Below, piece by piece: positions 7,811 through 16,683 of a stretch of 43,024 nt of DNA (its first letter is position 1; each line of letters begins with the position of its first letter). The stretch comes from JABWAM01 sp964653025 (GTDB lineage: Bacteria > Verrucomicrobiota > Verrucomicrobiia > JABWAM01), in the NCBI GenBank assembly GCA_964653025.1, contig CAZZBZ010000022.1, forward strand, positions 1 to 43,024. Reading direction: 5' to 3'. A program made the translations under genes and the position numbers. The notes under the pieces are model-generated. The model ran no database searches and was not told where the DNA came from. It saw nothing but the letters and a program-made list of their open reading frames with translations.

Positions 7811-8542
7811 CTAGCCTTTCACCGCGTCCACGTAGAGGCTCTCGGCGGCACGGGAGGGTTGGTCGAGAAGGAGGCGGGGGTCCACGGAGACGCCAAAACG
7901 CTGCTCGACGACTCGGGCGAACCCGGTGTCGCGGAGATCCAGGAGGAGCGTTTCGGCGTCGTAGGCGTAGTGGTGCTCCCCATCCTGGCGGAAGAGCATG
8001 TTCACGAGCTCCATCTTCGTGCGGTAGTTCACCCCGAAGTATGGGTCGCGGTGATTGGCGTCGGTGCCGCGCAGGGCGTCGAGGGCCGTCCAGCCCTCAC
8101 GGGCGTAGGCGTGGAGGTAGCGCCCGCAGTCGGGGACGATCACGCGGAGCACGCCGCCGGGTTGAAGCACGCGGAGGCATTCACGGAGAAAATGGGGGGC
8201 CTCCTCCTTCCGGTGGAGGTGTTCGAGGACGTGCTCGCAAAAAATGGCGGCGACGGAGCCGTCCTCGAAGGGGAGGTCCCGACGGATATCGTACACGCAG
8301 TTGATCCCATGCTCGCGGGACATGTCCACGTTGATCCAGCCCGGTTTTCCGTGGGGGCCGGCCCCGAGGTTGACAAGGATGCCGCGTGCGCTGCGAAAGC
8401 GACGGCGGACGAGGGAGGCCCGTCGTCGTAGCTTGAGCATGCGGAGTTCGAAGCGGAATGGGGTGACGGCGTAGCGCGGGAAGAGCGACCAGAAACGATT
8501 TTTCAATCGTTTCGAGAAGCCCGGGAGAGGAGGGACGCTCAT
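7811..8542 (-). CDS. Class I SAM-dependent methyltransferase
   Basis: A 243-residue protein with a Rossmann-type methyltransferase core: motif I LVNLGAGPHGKPGWINVDM (about residues 57-75), the acidic region FEDGSVAAIFCEHVLEHLHRKEEA, and the post-motif FLRECLRVLQPGGVLRVIVPD. This is the Methyltransf_11-like pattern often found in proteins linked to lipid or glycan modification. The N-terminal region is strongly basic (RMLKLRRRASLVRRRFRS). The substrate cannot be inferred. It starts 21 bases after the prmA stop on the same strand, so it probably shares the mdh/prmA transcript. Confidence 0.82.
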   Translation of the reverse strand: MSVPPLPGFSKRLKNRFWSLFPRYAVTPFRFELRMLKLRRRASLVRRRFRSARGILVNLGAGPHGKPGWINVDMSREHGINCVYDIRRDLPFEDGSVAAIFCEHVLEHLHRKEEAPHFLRECLRVLQPGGVLRVIVPDCGRYLHAYAREGWTALDALRGTDANHRDPYFGVNYRTKMELVNMLFRQDGEHHYAYDAETLLLDLRDTGFARVVEQRFGVSVDPRLLLDQPSRAAESLYVDAVKG

Positions 8543-8563
8543 GACTTTACGTGAATCAAGCGA

Positions 8564-9394
8564 CTACCGGGGGCGGGCGAGGGCATAGGCGGACCAGTGT
8601 CCGGCTCGGAGGAGGCGGGCGGGGTGCAGCCCGGCGCCGCGGAATGCCTCGCGGACCTGGAGCTCCTGGCCGCGGAGGAACCCGGAGGCGATGAGCGTCC
8701 CGCTCGGTGCCAGCCACGATGCGAGGCGCGCCGCGTAGGTGGAGAGCAGGCCGGCGAGGAGGTTTGCGGCGATGACCTCGAAGGGCGCGGGGGTTTTCCA
8801 CGAAGTGAGGCATCCCTTGAGGAGGCGGAGGCGATTGGAACAGTCGTTGATACGGGCGTTGATGCGAGCGTGGCGGAGGGCCACCGCATCCGAATCGAAG
8901 CCCAGCGCCCAATGAAATCCATGTTTGAGCGCTGCGATGGCGAGGATGCCGGAGCCGGTTCCCACGTCGAGAAAAGAGCGGCGCGGTTCCAGCGTCTCGA
9001 TGAGTTGGAGGCAGAGGCGCGTGGTCTCGTGCTCCCCGGAGCCGAAAGCCATGCCGGGCTCGATTCGCAGGAGGATCCGTTCGGTGCGCGGCAGGGTACG
9101 GAGGGAGGTGGGTATGATAAGCCAGCGCTTCCCGATGGGGATGGGTTTCGAGGGAGGCTTTAGTTTTCCTGCCGAGGCGGGAATCTTGCGCCGCTTCCAA
9201 CCGGACTTGGGGGAGGGAGGAGTACCGCTTACGATGGTGAGGTCGACCCCGGAGCGTGCGGGAACCTCGGAACCAGCGGCTTCGCCAGGGGCGGCTCGGT
9301 GAAGCACTTCAAGGAGCGCCGCGGCGGCAACGGGATTCAGGCGGCGCGTCAGCGCCCACGTCTGTCTCTTCGCATCGCGGCGCTTTCCTGCCAT
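8564..9394 (-). CDS. prmA: Ribosomal protein L11 methyltransferase
   Basis: A 276-residue cytosolic protein that methylates lysines and the N-terminus of ribosomal protein L11. The diagnostic segments are PGMAFGSGEHETTRLCLQL (about residues 113-131), SAM motif I FLDVGTGSGILAIAALKHG, and the catalytic-loop region VIAANLLAGLL. The N-terminal L11-binding domain is poorly conserved and basic (MAGKRRDAKRQTW), with a low-complexity linker around PPSPKSGWKRRKIPASAGKLKPPSKP. This family-atypical stretch may affect L11 recognition. It lies 4 bases after mdh on the same strand. Confidence 0.88.
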   Translation of the reverse strand: MAGKRRDAKRQTWALTRRLNPVAAAALLEVLHRAAPGEAAGSEVPARSGVDLTIVSGTPPSPKSGWKRRKIPASAGKLKPPSKPIPIGKRWLIIPTSLRTLPRTERILLRIEPGMAFGSGEHETTRLCLQLIETLEPRRSFLDVGTGSGILAIAALKHGFHWALGFDSDAVALRHARINARINDCSNRLRLLKGCLTSWKTPAPFEVIAANLLAGLLSTYAARLASWLAPSGTLIASGFLRGQELQVREAFRGAGLHPARLLRAGHWSAYALARPR

Positions 9395-9398
9395 GAGG

Positions 9399-10328
9399 TC
9401 AGAGTCCGATCACCTTCATGCTGGCGCGGACATGCTCGGCGCTCGACTGGAGGAGTTTGATCTCCGCATCGGACAGTTTGAGTTCGAGGATCTGCTCCAC
9501 GCCGTTGCGGCCAAGTTTGCAGGGGACGCCGACGAACATGTCCTTGATCCCGTACTGGCCGGTGCACCACGCGGCGCAGGGGAGCACGCGCTTCTCGTCG
9601 CGGACGATGCTCTGCACCATCTGGGCGACAGAGGCCGAGGGGGCGTAGTAGGCCGAGCCGGTCTTGAGGAGGGCGACGATCTCGGCGCCGCCCCCGCGGG
9701 TGCGCTTGACGATTTCCTCGAGGCGGGCCTTCGGGATGAGGTCCTCGACGCAGATGCCGGAGACGGTCGAATAGCGGGTGAGGGGAACCATGTCGTCGCC
9801 GTGGCCGCCGAGCACCATCGCCTGGACATCCTGATGGGAGACCCCGAGTTCCATGGCGAGGAAGCACCGGAAGCGGGCGCTGTCGAGCACGCCCGCCATG
9901 CCGATTACGCGGTGGGTGGGGAAGCCGGTCTTCGCGCCCACGAGGCAGGTCATTACATCGAGCGGGTTGGAGACCACGATCACGATCGCATTCGGAGCGT
10001 GCTTCTTCACATTCTCGGCGACGCCGCTAACGATCCCCGCATTGGTTTTGAGAAGGTCGTCGCGGCTCATGCCGGGCTTGCGGGCGATCCCGCTGGTAAT
10101 CACGACGATGTCGGAATCCTTATAGTCGGCTGGGTCGTTGGTTCCGAGGACGCGGGAGTCGAAGCCCTCGATGCAGGCGGACTCCATCATGTCGAGGGCC
10201 TTCCCCATGGGCATATCGGGAACGATGTCGTGGAGGACGACATCGCCGAGGCTTTTCTCGGCGAGGCGCTGGGCGGTGGTGGCGCCGACAAAGCCGGCCC
10301 CGACGACGGTGATTTTTGCTTTTTTCAT
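9399..10328 (-). CDS. mdh: Malate dehydrogenase (LDH-like class)
   Basis: A 309-residue NAD-dependent enzyme that interconverts malate and oxaloacetate in the TCA cycle. The dinucleotide-binding loop GAGFVGATTA is at residues 10-19. The substrate-binding region is GIARKPGMSRDDLL, followed by VSNPLDVMT and the active-site histidine in GGHGDDMVPLTRYS. The R-K-P-G-M-S-R loop, with an Arg where lactate dehydrogenases carry Gln, identifies malate rather than lactate dehydrogenase. It appears to head an operon with prmA and a methyltransferase and is divergent from the asparagine synthetase gene across a 104-base intergenic region. Confidence 0.96.
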   Translation of the reverse strand: MKKAKITVVGAGFVGATTAQRLAEKSLGDVVLHDIVPDMPMGKALDMMESACIEGFDSRVLGTNDPADYKDSDIVVITSGIARKPGMSRDDLLKTNAGIVSGVAENVKKHAPNAIVIVVSNPLDVMTCLVGAKTGFPTHRVIGMAGVLDSARFRCFLAMELGVSHQDVQAMVLGGHGDDMVPLTRYSTVSGICVEDLIPKARLEEIVKRTRGGGAEIVALLKTGSAYYAPSASVAQMVQSIVRDEKRVLPCAAWCTGQYGIKDMFVGVPCKLGRNGVEQILELKLSDAEIKLLQSSAEHVRASMKVIGL

Positions 10329-10432
10329 GGAAGGTTGAGTTGAGCTGCAAAGATACCGGCAAGGGAGGAAAGGTCAAGATCCGCGCGCCGGGGATTGCAT
10401 GATCGCGCGGAAAGCGTGAAAAGCAGGCTGGC

Positions 10433-12319
10433 ATGTGCGGCATCTGTGGCATCGTCCTGAAGAAACGAATCCTCCCGGTCCCGGAGGCGGAGCGCGCCTG
10501 CCGCGCGATGGCGGGCGCGATGCGGCATCGCGGGCCCGATGACGAGGGGTTTTTCTCGGATGCACCGGGAGGGGTTTTTCTCGGCCAGCGGCGGCTCTCG
10601 ATCCTCGACCTCTCGGCGGCGGGCCGCCAGCCGCTCTGGAACGAGGAGCGCTCCGCGTGCGTGCTGGTGAACGGCGAGTTTTACAACTGGGCCGAACTGC
10701 GGGCGGGTCTCGTTGAGCGGGGACACCGCTTCGTCTCCACCAGCGACTCGGAGGTGCTCGTCCACCTTTTCGAGGAGCGGGGGGCGGAGGCCTTCGACGC
10801 GCTGCGCGGGATGTATGCGGCGGCGGTGTACGACCTCGCGCGGGGGACGCTCCACCTGGCGCGCGACCCACTCGGGATCAAGCCGCTCCATCTCTTCGAG
10901 TCGGAGGGGTTGCTGGCCTTCGCCTCGGAAACGCGGGCCTTCCGTGAGCTGACGGGGTTTGGGGGTGGGGTGAACGGCGATGCCCTTGCGGATTTTCTCC
11001 TCCTCGGTTCGGTCCCCGCACCGAGAACCCTCGAGCGGGGTGTGCGGGCGCTGGCGCCCGGGGAAAGGGTGGAGATCCGGGAGGGGCATACCTCCTTCCA
11101 CGGGGCAGGACCGATCCCCGGTTGGTGTACCGGTGCGGTTGGGGGGGCGGCCCCCGACTTCGAGGGGATGGCGGAATGCCTTCGGGACTCGGTGCGGCGC
11201 CACCTGGTGAGCGACGCGCCGATCGGGCTTTTCCTGAGCGGGGGGATCGACAGCGGGATGCTCGCGGGCGTGGCGGCGGAAATCTCCGGCGGGCCGGTGC
11301 ACACGGTCTCCGTTTCGCTCGAGGGTCACCCTCTCGACGAGGGGGGGCTCGCGAGGCAGACGGCGGAGCATTACGGGACGCGCCACCACGACGTGCCGCT
11401 GACCCAGGTGGAGTTCGAGGGGATGCTCGAGCATTTTCTTGAGCACCTCGGCCAGCCGAGTATCGATGGGTTCAACACCTACGTGGTCTCCCGCGCGGCG
11501 CGAGCGGCAGGGCTCACGGTCGCGCTTTCGGGTGTGGGGGGGGACGAGCTTTTCGCGGGCTACGGGAATTTTGCGCGGGTGCCGAGGCTGGCGGGCTGGA
11601 TGCGCGCGGCGGCGGCGTTCGGGGGAACTGGGCGGGCCGTCGCGGCGTTCACGGCGGGGAATCTGCGCGGGGGGACGAGCGGCGAGCGTCTCGCGGACCT
11701 GTTGCGGACGGCGCCCGCGGACGAGCGGGGCGCGTGGCTCGCGTGTCGCGGCCTTTTTTCGGGATCCGCGATGGAGCGGGTCCTGCGCCCGGAACACCGG
11801 GGGCTGGTGGGAGCGGCGCACGCGCGGTTTTTCGCAGAAACCGCGTGGGTGGTTGCGCGGCGCCTTCCTGCGCATGTGGCGGTGGGCGGGATGGAGTTCA
11901 CGCGCTACCTTTCGAACCAGCTTTTGCGCGACACCGACGCCCTCTCGATGGCGCACAGCCTCGAGGTGCGAACGCCGCTCGTGGATGTCGAGGTCGCGCG
12001 GCGCGCAATCCCGCTGCTGGCGGCGCCGTTCGCCGGGGATGGGGCTCCGAAGTGGCCGCTGCGGCAGGCATTGCGTGCGCCGCTGCCGGACGCGGTCGTG
12101 CGGCGGCCCAAGCAGGGTTTCGTCTTTCCATGGGAGGAATGGCTGCGGGGGAGGGTGCTCGCGGACTTCGACCTCCGCCTCGCCGCGGGCGGGGCGTGGG
12201 GCGAGTGGCTGGACCCCTCCGGGCTGCGGGGCATCCGGGAAGGCTACGCCGTGGGGCGGATCCACTGGTCGTGGTTTTGGGCGATGTACGTCCTGATGAG
12301 GAGGATGGAAAGAAAGTGA
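10433..12319 (+). CDS. asnB: Asparagine synthetase, glutamine-hydrolysing
   Basis: A 628-residue two-domain enzyme that makes asparagine from aspartate, glutamine and ATP, or a paralogue that amidates another substrate. The protein starts MCGICGIV, so Cys2 becomes the N-terminal nucleophile of the class II glutaminase domain; RGPDDEGFF and VNGEFYNWAELR support this. The synthetase domain has the PP-loop LSGGIDSGMLAG near residue 268, SGVGGDELFAGY near 367, and the C-terminal RTPLVDVEV. The PP-loop reads SGGIDSG rather than the usual SGGLDSS. Family members with changes here also act in exopolysaccharide or peptide amidation loci, but no such locus is adjacent. The gene is probably monocistronic. 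Confidence 0.9.
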   Translation: MCGICGIVLKKRILPVPEAERACRAMAGAMRHRGPDDEGFFSDAPGGVFLGQRRLSILDLSAAGRQPLWNEERSACVLVNGEFYNWAELRAGLVERGHRFVSTSDSEVLVHLFEERGAEAFDALRGMYAAAVYDLARGTLHLARDPLGIKPLHLFESEGLLAFASETRAFRELTGFGGGVNGDALADFLLLGSVPAPRTLERGVRALAPGERVEIREGHTSFHGAGPIPGWCTGAVGGAAPDFEGMAECLRDSVRRHLVSDAPIGLFLSGGIDSGMLAGVAAEISGGPVHTVSVSLEGHPLDEGGLARQTAEHYGTRHHDVPLTQVEFEGMLEHFLEHLGQPSIDGFNTYVVSRAARAAGLTVALSGVGGDELFAGYGNFARVPRLAGWMRAAAAFGGTGRAVAAFTAGNLRGGTSGERLADLLRTAPADERGAWLACRGLFSGSAMERVLRPEHRGLVGAAHARFFAETAWVVARRLPAHVAVGGMEFTRYLSNQLLRDTDALSMAHSLEVRTPLVDVEVARRAIPLLAAPFAGDGAPKWPLRQALRAPLPDAVVRRPKQGFVFPWEEWLRGRVLADFDLRLAAGGAWGEWLDPSGLRGIREGYAVGRIHWSWFWAMYVLMRRMERK

Positions 12320-12384
12320 GCGGGGTTTCAGAGCAGAAATCAGCCGCTGATATTGAGACGTTTCTAGATTCGCCTTCTTGTCGC

Positions 12385-12412
12385 TTGAAATCCCCGGCGG
12401 CTGCGATAGGCT
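12385..12412 (+). promoter_or_regulatory. Candidate sigma-70-like promoter of the lipoprotein gene
   Basis: TTGAAA (12385-12390) and TAGGCT (12407-12412) are separated by 16 bases and end 8 bases before the ATG at 12421. The same TTGAAA-spacer-TAG arrangement lies just upstream of nuoG. The -10 match is weak and the implied leader very short. Confidence 0.3.
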
Positions 12413-12420
12413 CGCCGCCG

Positions 12421-12840
12421 ATGAAACCCGCTCTTTTTTCCTTCCTCGCTGTCGTGGCCTGTTCCCTCGCCCTCATGGGCTGCGCGACCGGCAAACCTCA
12501 AGAAAGCACGTCGACCACGATGGCCCCGGGCCAGTCCGAGGTGCCGCAGGGCACTGCCGAGGGGAATCTTCCCCGCCAGCCCGCCGTTTCCGTGGCGGAA
12601 CTGGAAGCCCGGAGCGCCAACGGGGAGATCATCCCGCTCGACCAGTTTCCCAAGCGCAAGGGCTATCCCGTGGCGCTTCGTTCGAAGTGGACGGGCCTCG
12701 TGAAGAGCCCGTACGCGCAGGATAAGCAGATGGTGGACGTGAGCCGTTTCTCGCCGGACAGCGCCGTTCGCTGCCCGCACACCGGCCAGATTTTCTTTAC
12801 GCCTCCCGCCGCCGCCGCCGGCGCGGCACCGGCACGCTGA
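12421..12840 (+). CDS. Small lipoprotein of unknown function
   Basis: A 139-residue protein with a bacterial lipoprotein signal: MKPALFSFLAVVACSLALMGCATG. The lipobox L-M-G-C puts the lipidated cysteine near residue 21. The mature part is Ser/Thr/Pro-rich at first and then contains RKGYPVALRSKWTGLVKSPYAQDKQMVDVSRFSPDSAVRCPHTGQIFFTPP, which resembles a short SH3-like or substrate-facing module but matches no family I recognise. It ends in an Ala/Pro tail. The start is set by the signal peptide; longer in-frame ORFs run through asnB in another frame. It lies 101 bases after asnB and 112 bases before nuoG. Confidence 0.8.
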   Translation: MKPALFSFLAVVACSLALMGCATGKPQESTSTTMAPGQSEVPQGTAEGNLPRQPAVSVAELEARSANGEIIPLDQFPKRKGYPVALRSKWTGLVKSPYAQDKQMVDVSRFSPDSAVRCPHTGQIFFTPPAAAAGAAPAR

Positions 12841-12908
12841 TTTACCGGATCCACTCGACGGGTTCGTTTGGGTTGAGGGGATGGCGAGCGTAGGGCGGGG
12901 GGAAAGGG

Positions 12909-12937
12909 TTGAAATGGCGGCGGGGGTCGCCTAGAGA
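12909..12937 (+). promoter_or_regulatory. nuoG: Candidate promoter of the nuo operon
   Basis: TTGAAA (12909-12914), a 17-base spacer, and TAGAGA (12932-12937) end 15 bases before the nuoG ATG at 12953. Spacing is ideal for a housekeeping sigma factor. The short leader has no clear Shine-Dalgarno sequence. Confidence 0.35.
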
Positions 12938-12952
12938 AAGGCGCCCTTTCCG

Positions 12953-14614
12953 ATGAGCGAAACCGCGCCAACCCGAGATGTTGTCCGCCTGACGGTGGAT
13001 GGCCGCGCCATCGAGGTGCCGAAGGGCGCGAATGCGATCCAGGCCGCGAAGGCCCTCGGCATCCACATCCCGCACTACTGCTACCACGAAAAGCTTTCGG
13101 TGTCGGGGAACTGCCGCATGTGCCTCGTCGAGATTGGCCTCCCGCGGCTCGGTCCCGACCGCAAGCCGATCATTGGCCCCAGCGGCGCCCCGGAGATCAA
13201 CTGGATGCCCAAGCCGCAGATCGGCTGCGCGACCCCGGTTGCCGAGGGGATGGCCGTGCGCACCGACTCGAAGATCGTCCAGGACTGCCGCCGCGGAGTG
13301 ATGGAGTTCCTCCTGGTCAACCACCCGCTCGACTGCCCCATCTGCGACCAGGCCGGCGAATGTCACCTCCAGCAATACTCGGTGGAATACGGGATCGGCG
13401 AGTCCCGCTTCGTCGAGGAGAAGGAGCCCAAGCCCAAGCGGGTCCGCCTCGGGCCGCGCGTGATGCTCGATGACGAGCGCTGCATCCTCTGCTCGCGCTG
13501 CATCCGCTTTAGCCGCGAGATCGCGGGGGACGACGTTCTCGGCATCTTCGAGCGCGGCGGTCACAGCCGCCTCGGCTGCTATCCGGGGCGCGAACTTGCG
13601 AACAACTACTCGCTGAACACGGTGGATGTCTGTCCCGTGGGCGCGCTGACCTCGACCGACTTTCGCTTCAAGATGCGCGTCTGGTTTCTCAAGGAGACGG
13701 AGAGCGTCTGCGCCTCCTGCGCGCGCGGCTGCAACGTCACGGCCGGTGCGCGCGAGGGAAAAATCTATCGCCTCAAGCCACGCCGCAACGACGCGGTGAA
13801 CTCCGACTGGATGTGCGACGAGGGGCGCCTGAATTTCAAGTGGGTGAACGACGAGCGACGCCTGGTGGCGCCAAGACGGCGCGAGATGGAGGCGGACCAG
13901 ACGGTCCCCTGGGAGGAGGCGCTCAAGGCTTGCCGCGAGGGGCTCGCGGCCGCGAAAGGGAGCCTCGCAATCCTCGCGTCGGCCCGTTCCACGACGGAAG
14001 AGCTCTGGCTGATCCGGCGCCTTGCCGTGGCCCTGGGCTGCGACCTGCTCGAGGTTATCCCGCGCGCGGGCGAGGCGGACCGCATCCTCGTGATGGCGGA
14101 CCGCAACCCGAACACGGCGGGCGCCCTTCTCGCGGGCGTGGCCGGAGCCCCCCCGGGCTCGCGCCTCGCGGCCCTCTGCGCCGCGGTGGAGCAGGGGAAG
14201 GTGGATGCGCTGCTCGCCGTCGGCGAATGTGCCGTGAAGGCGGGGATTTCCGAGGCCGCCCTCGCGCGACTGAAGCTCCTTGTGGCGGTGGACCTCCTCC
14301 CGAGCCGGACGACGGAACTGGCCCACTGGGTGCTGCCGGGCGCCGCCCATTTCGAGAAGCAGGGCACCTTCGTCAACGGCCAGGGAAGGATGCAGCGCTT
14401 CTCGCCGGCCTTCCCGCCGCAGGCGGGGGTGCGTCCCGATTGGGAAACCCTTTGCGCGCTCCTTCCCGAGCGGGAGCGCGCGGGGCTGGTCTCTTTTGAT
14501 GCGGTCTTCCAGAAGATGTGCGCCGAGACGCCGGCATTGTCGCAGGTGACGTGGAATGGATTGGGTACGGGGGGCGTGGCCCTGACCTTGCCCAAGGAGG
14601 CAACCTCGATATGA
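12953..14614 (+). CDS. nuoG: NADH-quinone oxidoreductase subunit G (short form)
   Basis: A 553-residue subunit of the peripheral arm of complex I, carrying Fe-S clusters between NuoF and NuoI. Visible ligands are the 2Fe-2S set Cys43, Cys54, Cys57 and Cys92; His124, Cys128, Cys131 and Cys137 for the His-ligated N5 cluster; Cys177, Cys180, Cys183 and Cys227 for N4; and Cys253, Cys256, Cys260 and Cys288 in the molybdopterin-like region. The gap between Cys57 and Cys92 (34 residues, PRLGPDRKPIIGPSGAPEINW) is longer than the roughly 13 of enterobacterial NuoG. The protein is shorter than the usual 680-900 residues, so the C-terminal molybdopterin-oxidoreductase-like domain is reduced. It is the first nuo gene here. 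Confidence 0.93.
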   Translation: MSETAPTRDVVRLTVDGRAIEVPKGANAIQAAKALGIHIPHYCYHEKLSVSGNCRMCLVEIGLPRLGPDRKPIIGPSGAPEINWMPKPQIGCATPVAEGMAVRTDSKIVQDCRRGVMEFLLVNHPLDCPICDQAGECHLQQYSVEYGIGESRFVEEKEPKPKRVRLGPRVMLDDERCILCSRCIRFSREIAGDDVLGIFERGGHSRLGCYPGRELANNYSLNTVDVCPVGALTSTDFRFKMRVWFLKETESVCASCARGCNVTAGAREGKIYRLKPRRNDAVNSDWMCDEGRLNFKWVNDERRLVAPRRREMEADQTVPWEEALKACREGLAAAKGSLAILASARSTTEELWLIRRLAVALGCDLLEVIPRAGEADRILVMADRNPNTAGALLAGVAGAPPGSRLAALCAAVEQGKVDALLAVGECAVKAGISEAALARLKLLVAVDLLPSRTTELAHWVLPGAAHFEKQGTFVNGQGRMQRFSPAFPPQAGVRPDWETLCALLPERERAGLVSFDAVFQKMCAETPALSQVTWNGLGTGGVALTLPKEATSI

Positions 14615-14693
14615 ATCTCTTGAGCAAGCAACGGTCGCTGGGATTGGTCTCGGCTTCGCGTGGGAACGACGGTGCCTCGATCGAATCGCGATT

Positions 14694-14835
14694 GGAGGGA
14701 CGGCGTGTCGCCGTCCGTCTTCCTTCTCCGCGGCCGCCGACACGGCGGCCCTCCAGCGGAAGGTACGACGGAGCAGAAGGGCACGACGAAGCGTGCCCCT
14801 CCACTGGGAGGCATGATGGGGCGTGTCGTTCCAGA
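14694..14835. repeat. REP-like hairpin cluster between nuoG and nuoH
   Basis: The 244-base gap between nuoG and nuoH holds at least three tandem hairpin units of one style: GGACGGCGTGTCGCCGTCC near 14697-14715, GGCCGCCGACACGGCGGCC near 14732-14750, and a GGGCACGACGAAGCGTGCCCC unit near 14779-14799. Each is bordered by CCTCCA/GGAGG. Similar units occur at 22310-22430 and 29263-29400. They may act as RNA-stabilising or attenuating structures within the nuo transcript. Confidence 0.7.
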
Positions 14836-14858
14836 GGAAGTGTGACAGCAAATCGAGC

Positions 14859-15908
14859 ATGAGCCCGTTCCTTTCCAACCTCCTCGCCCAGCCCGGCGTG
14901 CTCCTCGCCATCGAGGCGGCCGTGAAGATCGGCGTGGTGATCGGGGTCCTCTTGGGGATGGTGGCCTACACCGTGTTGGCGGAGCGGCGGATCTGCGCGC
15001 TGATGCAGGATCGCCTCGGGCCGAACCGCGTCGGGCCCTTCGGCCTCTTCCAGCCGATCGCGGACAGCTTCAAGCTTCTCCTCAAGGAGAACGTCATGCC
15101 CGGGCATGTGAACCGGCTCTACTACGTCCTCGCCCCGACCCTCGTGATGGCGCCGGCGCTGCTCGCCCTCGCCGTGATCCCCTTTGGGAACTCGCTCGCG
15201 GGATTCAAGCTGGTGATCGCGGACCTCGATGTCGGCCTTCTCTGGGTCTTTTCGATCGCGTCGCTCGGGGTCTACGGGATTGTGCTGGCGGGCTGGGCCT
15301 CGAACTCGAAGTACCCCTTCCTCGGGGGGATCCGCGCCTCGGCGCAGCTCATCTCCTACGAGGTGCCGATGGGCCTGAGCGTGGTCAGCGTGTTCCTGTG
15401 GGTCGGGTCGCTCAAGCTTTCGAGCGTGGTCGAGTACCAGTCGGGGATGTGGCTGGTGTTCCAGCAGCCGGTGGCGTTCCTGATTTTTCTCATCTCGGCC
15501 TTTGCAGAAACCAACCGCCTGCCGTTCGACCTTCCCGAGTGCGAGCAGGAGTTGGTGGGGGGATATAACACGGAGTACGGGCAGATGAAGTTTGCCCTCT
15601 TCTTCCTCGCCGAGTACGCGAACATGATCATCGCCTCGTCGCTGATCGTGACCCTCTTCTTCGGGGGCTGGCAGGTGCCGTTCGTGCGCGTGGAGGCCTT
15701 TGGCCCGCTCGTGGCGGGGTTGCTCGGCGTGGGGGCTTTCCTCGTCAAGTTGCTCGCCTTCATCGTGCTCTTTATATGGGTGCGCTGGACGCTTCCGCGT
15801 TTCCGCTACGACCAGCTCATGCGGTTGGGATGGCGGGTCTTGCTCCCGCTCGCGCTCCTGAACATCGTGGTCTACGCCTTCGCTCTGGCGATCCACGTCC
15901 GCCCCTAA
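14859..15908 (+). CDS. nuoH: NADH-quinone oxidoreductase subunit H
   Basis: A 349-residue integral membrane subunit that helps form the quinone-binding chamber of complex I. I chose the ATG at 14859 (MSPFLSNLL) rather than 14823 because the extra residues are polar and derive from the repeat. Family hallmarks are AERRICALMQDRLGPNRVGPFGLFQPIADSFKLLLKE, GWASNSKYPFLGGIRASAQLISYEVPMGL, and ETNRLPFDLPECEQELVGGYNTEYGQMKFALFFLAEYANM. About eight transmembrane helices are evident. A 140-base gap follows with an AT-rich stretch of near-repeats (TTTCTGATT and TTGCTGATT types) at 15911-15945. Confidence 0.96.
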   Translation: MSPFLSNLLAQPGVLLAIEAAVKIGVVIGVLLGMVAYTVLAERRICALMQDRLGPNRVGPFGLFQPIADSFKLLLKENVMPGHVNRLYYVLAPTLVMAPALLALAVIPFGNSLAGFKLVIADLDVGLLWVFSIASLGVYGIVLAGWASNSKYPFLGGIRASAQLISYEVPMGLSVVSVFLWVGSLKLSSVVEYQSGMWLVFQQPVAFLIFLISAFAETNRLPFDLPECEQELVGGYNTEYGQMKFALFFLAEYANMIIASSLIVTLFFGGWQVPFVRVEAFGPLVAGLLGVGAFLVKLLAFIVLFIWVRWTLPRFRYDQLMRLGWRVLLPLALLNIVVYAFALAIHVRP

Positions 15909-16048
15909 GTCTATTGACGATTTCTGATTGCTGATTTCTGATTACCCAACGCCGATGCGCGGAGCCTGATCCAACCTCCTGCTTTCCCGATCTCAGAAAC
16001 CTTCGCCCATTTTGCATCAGCCGTTTTACATTTTTCATTAATTTCCCC

Positions 16049-16576
16049 ATGCCTCTCGTCGTTCCACGCCCGAACCTGACCTGGTGGGAGAAGCTCTACT
16101 TCCCCGCCTTGTGGGGGGGGTTCCTCGTCACGAGCCGGCACTTCCTGAAAATGGTGCTGGGGCGGCGGGACCGTCGGGTGGTGATGGAATATCCCGAGCA
16201 GAAGTGGTCGTTGCCTCCGGGGTACCGCGGCGCGCCGACCCTCGTGCGCGACCAGGAGGGACGGGAAAAATGCGTGAGCTGCCAGCTTTGCGAGTTTGTC
16301 TGTCCGCCCCGCGCGATTGCGATCTGGCCGGGCGCCCTCCCTGAGAGCGACCCGGATGCCAAGGTGGAGAAGCGTCCCGAGCGATTCGAGATCAACATGC
16401 TCCGCTGCATCTATTGCGGGCTGTGCGAGGAGGTCTGCCCCGAACAGGCGATTTTCCTGCGAAAAGAATATTCGCTCACGGGTTATTCCCGCGCCGAGCT
16501 TGTCCACGACAAGGCGAAGCTTCTCGAGATGGGCGGCGTGATGCAGGACGGCATCCTCAAGTGGAATAATAAGTGA
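16049..16576 (+). CDS. nuoI: NADH-quinone oxidoreductase subunit I
   Basis: A 175-residue ferredoxin-like subunit carrying two 4Fe-4S clusters (N6a and N6b) that pass electrons to cluster N2. The ligands are Cys75, Cys78, Cys81 and Cys85 (CVSCQLCEFVCPP) and Cys120, Cys123, Cys126 and Cys130 (CIYCGLCEEVCPE). The N-terminal amphipathic membrane-surface segment (WWEKLYFPALWGGFLVTSRHFLKMVLG) and the YPEQKW motif are typical. The start at 16049 gives the standard length. Confidence 0.96.
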   Translation: MPLVVPRPNLTWWEKLYFPALWGGFLVTSRHFLKMVLGRRDRRVVMEYPEQKWSLPPGYRGAPTLVRDQEGREKCVSCQLCEFVCPPRAIAIWPGALPESDPDAKVEKRPERFEINMLRCIYCGLCEEVCPEQAIFLRKEYSLTGYSRAELVHDKAKLLEMGGVMQDGILKWNNK

Positions 16577-16589
16577 CGGAACGGAAGAT

Positions 16590-16662
16590 GATGAACCACG
16601 AAGACATAAAGAAGAGCCCGAGGGACACCATCCCTCCAGTGTGCCTTTGTGGTTTATTTTAT
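16590..16662. repeat. Inverted repeat between nuoI and nuoJ
   Basis: ATGAACCACGAAG near 16590-16602 and CTTTGTGGTTTAT near 16645-16657 form imperfect inverted arms (11 of 13 pairs) around about 42 bases. It is the only structure in the 107-base gap between nuoI and nuoJ. Confidence 0.5.
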
Positions 16663-16683
16663 GGCTGGGCCTGACGCGTGAAC

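Noticed and set aside
10325..12265. 646-codon minus-strand frame opposite asnB
   Set aside because: Pro/Arg-rich translation with no domain; asnB on the plus strand has all its motifs. The long frame is a result of high GC content.
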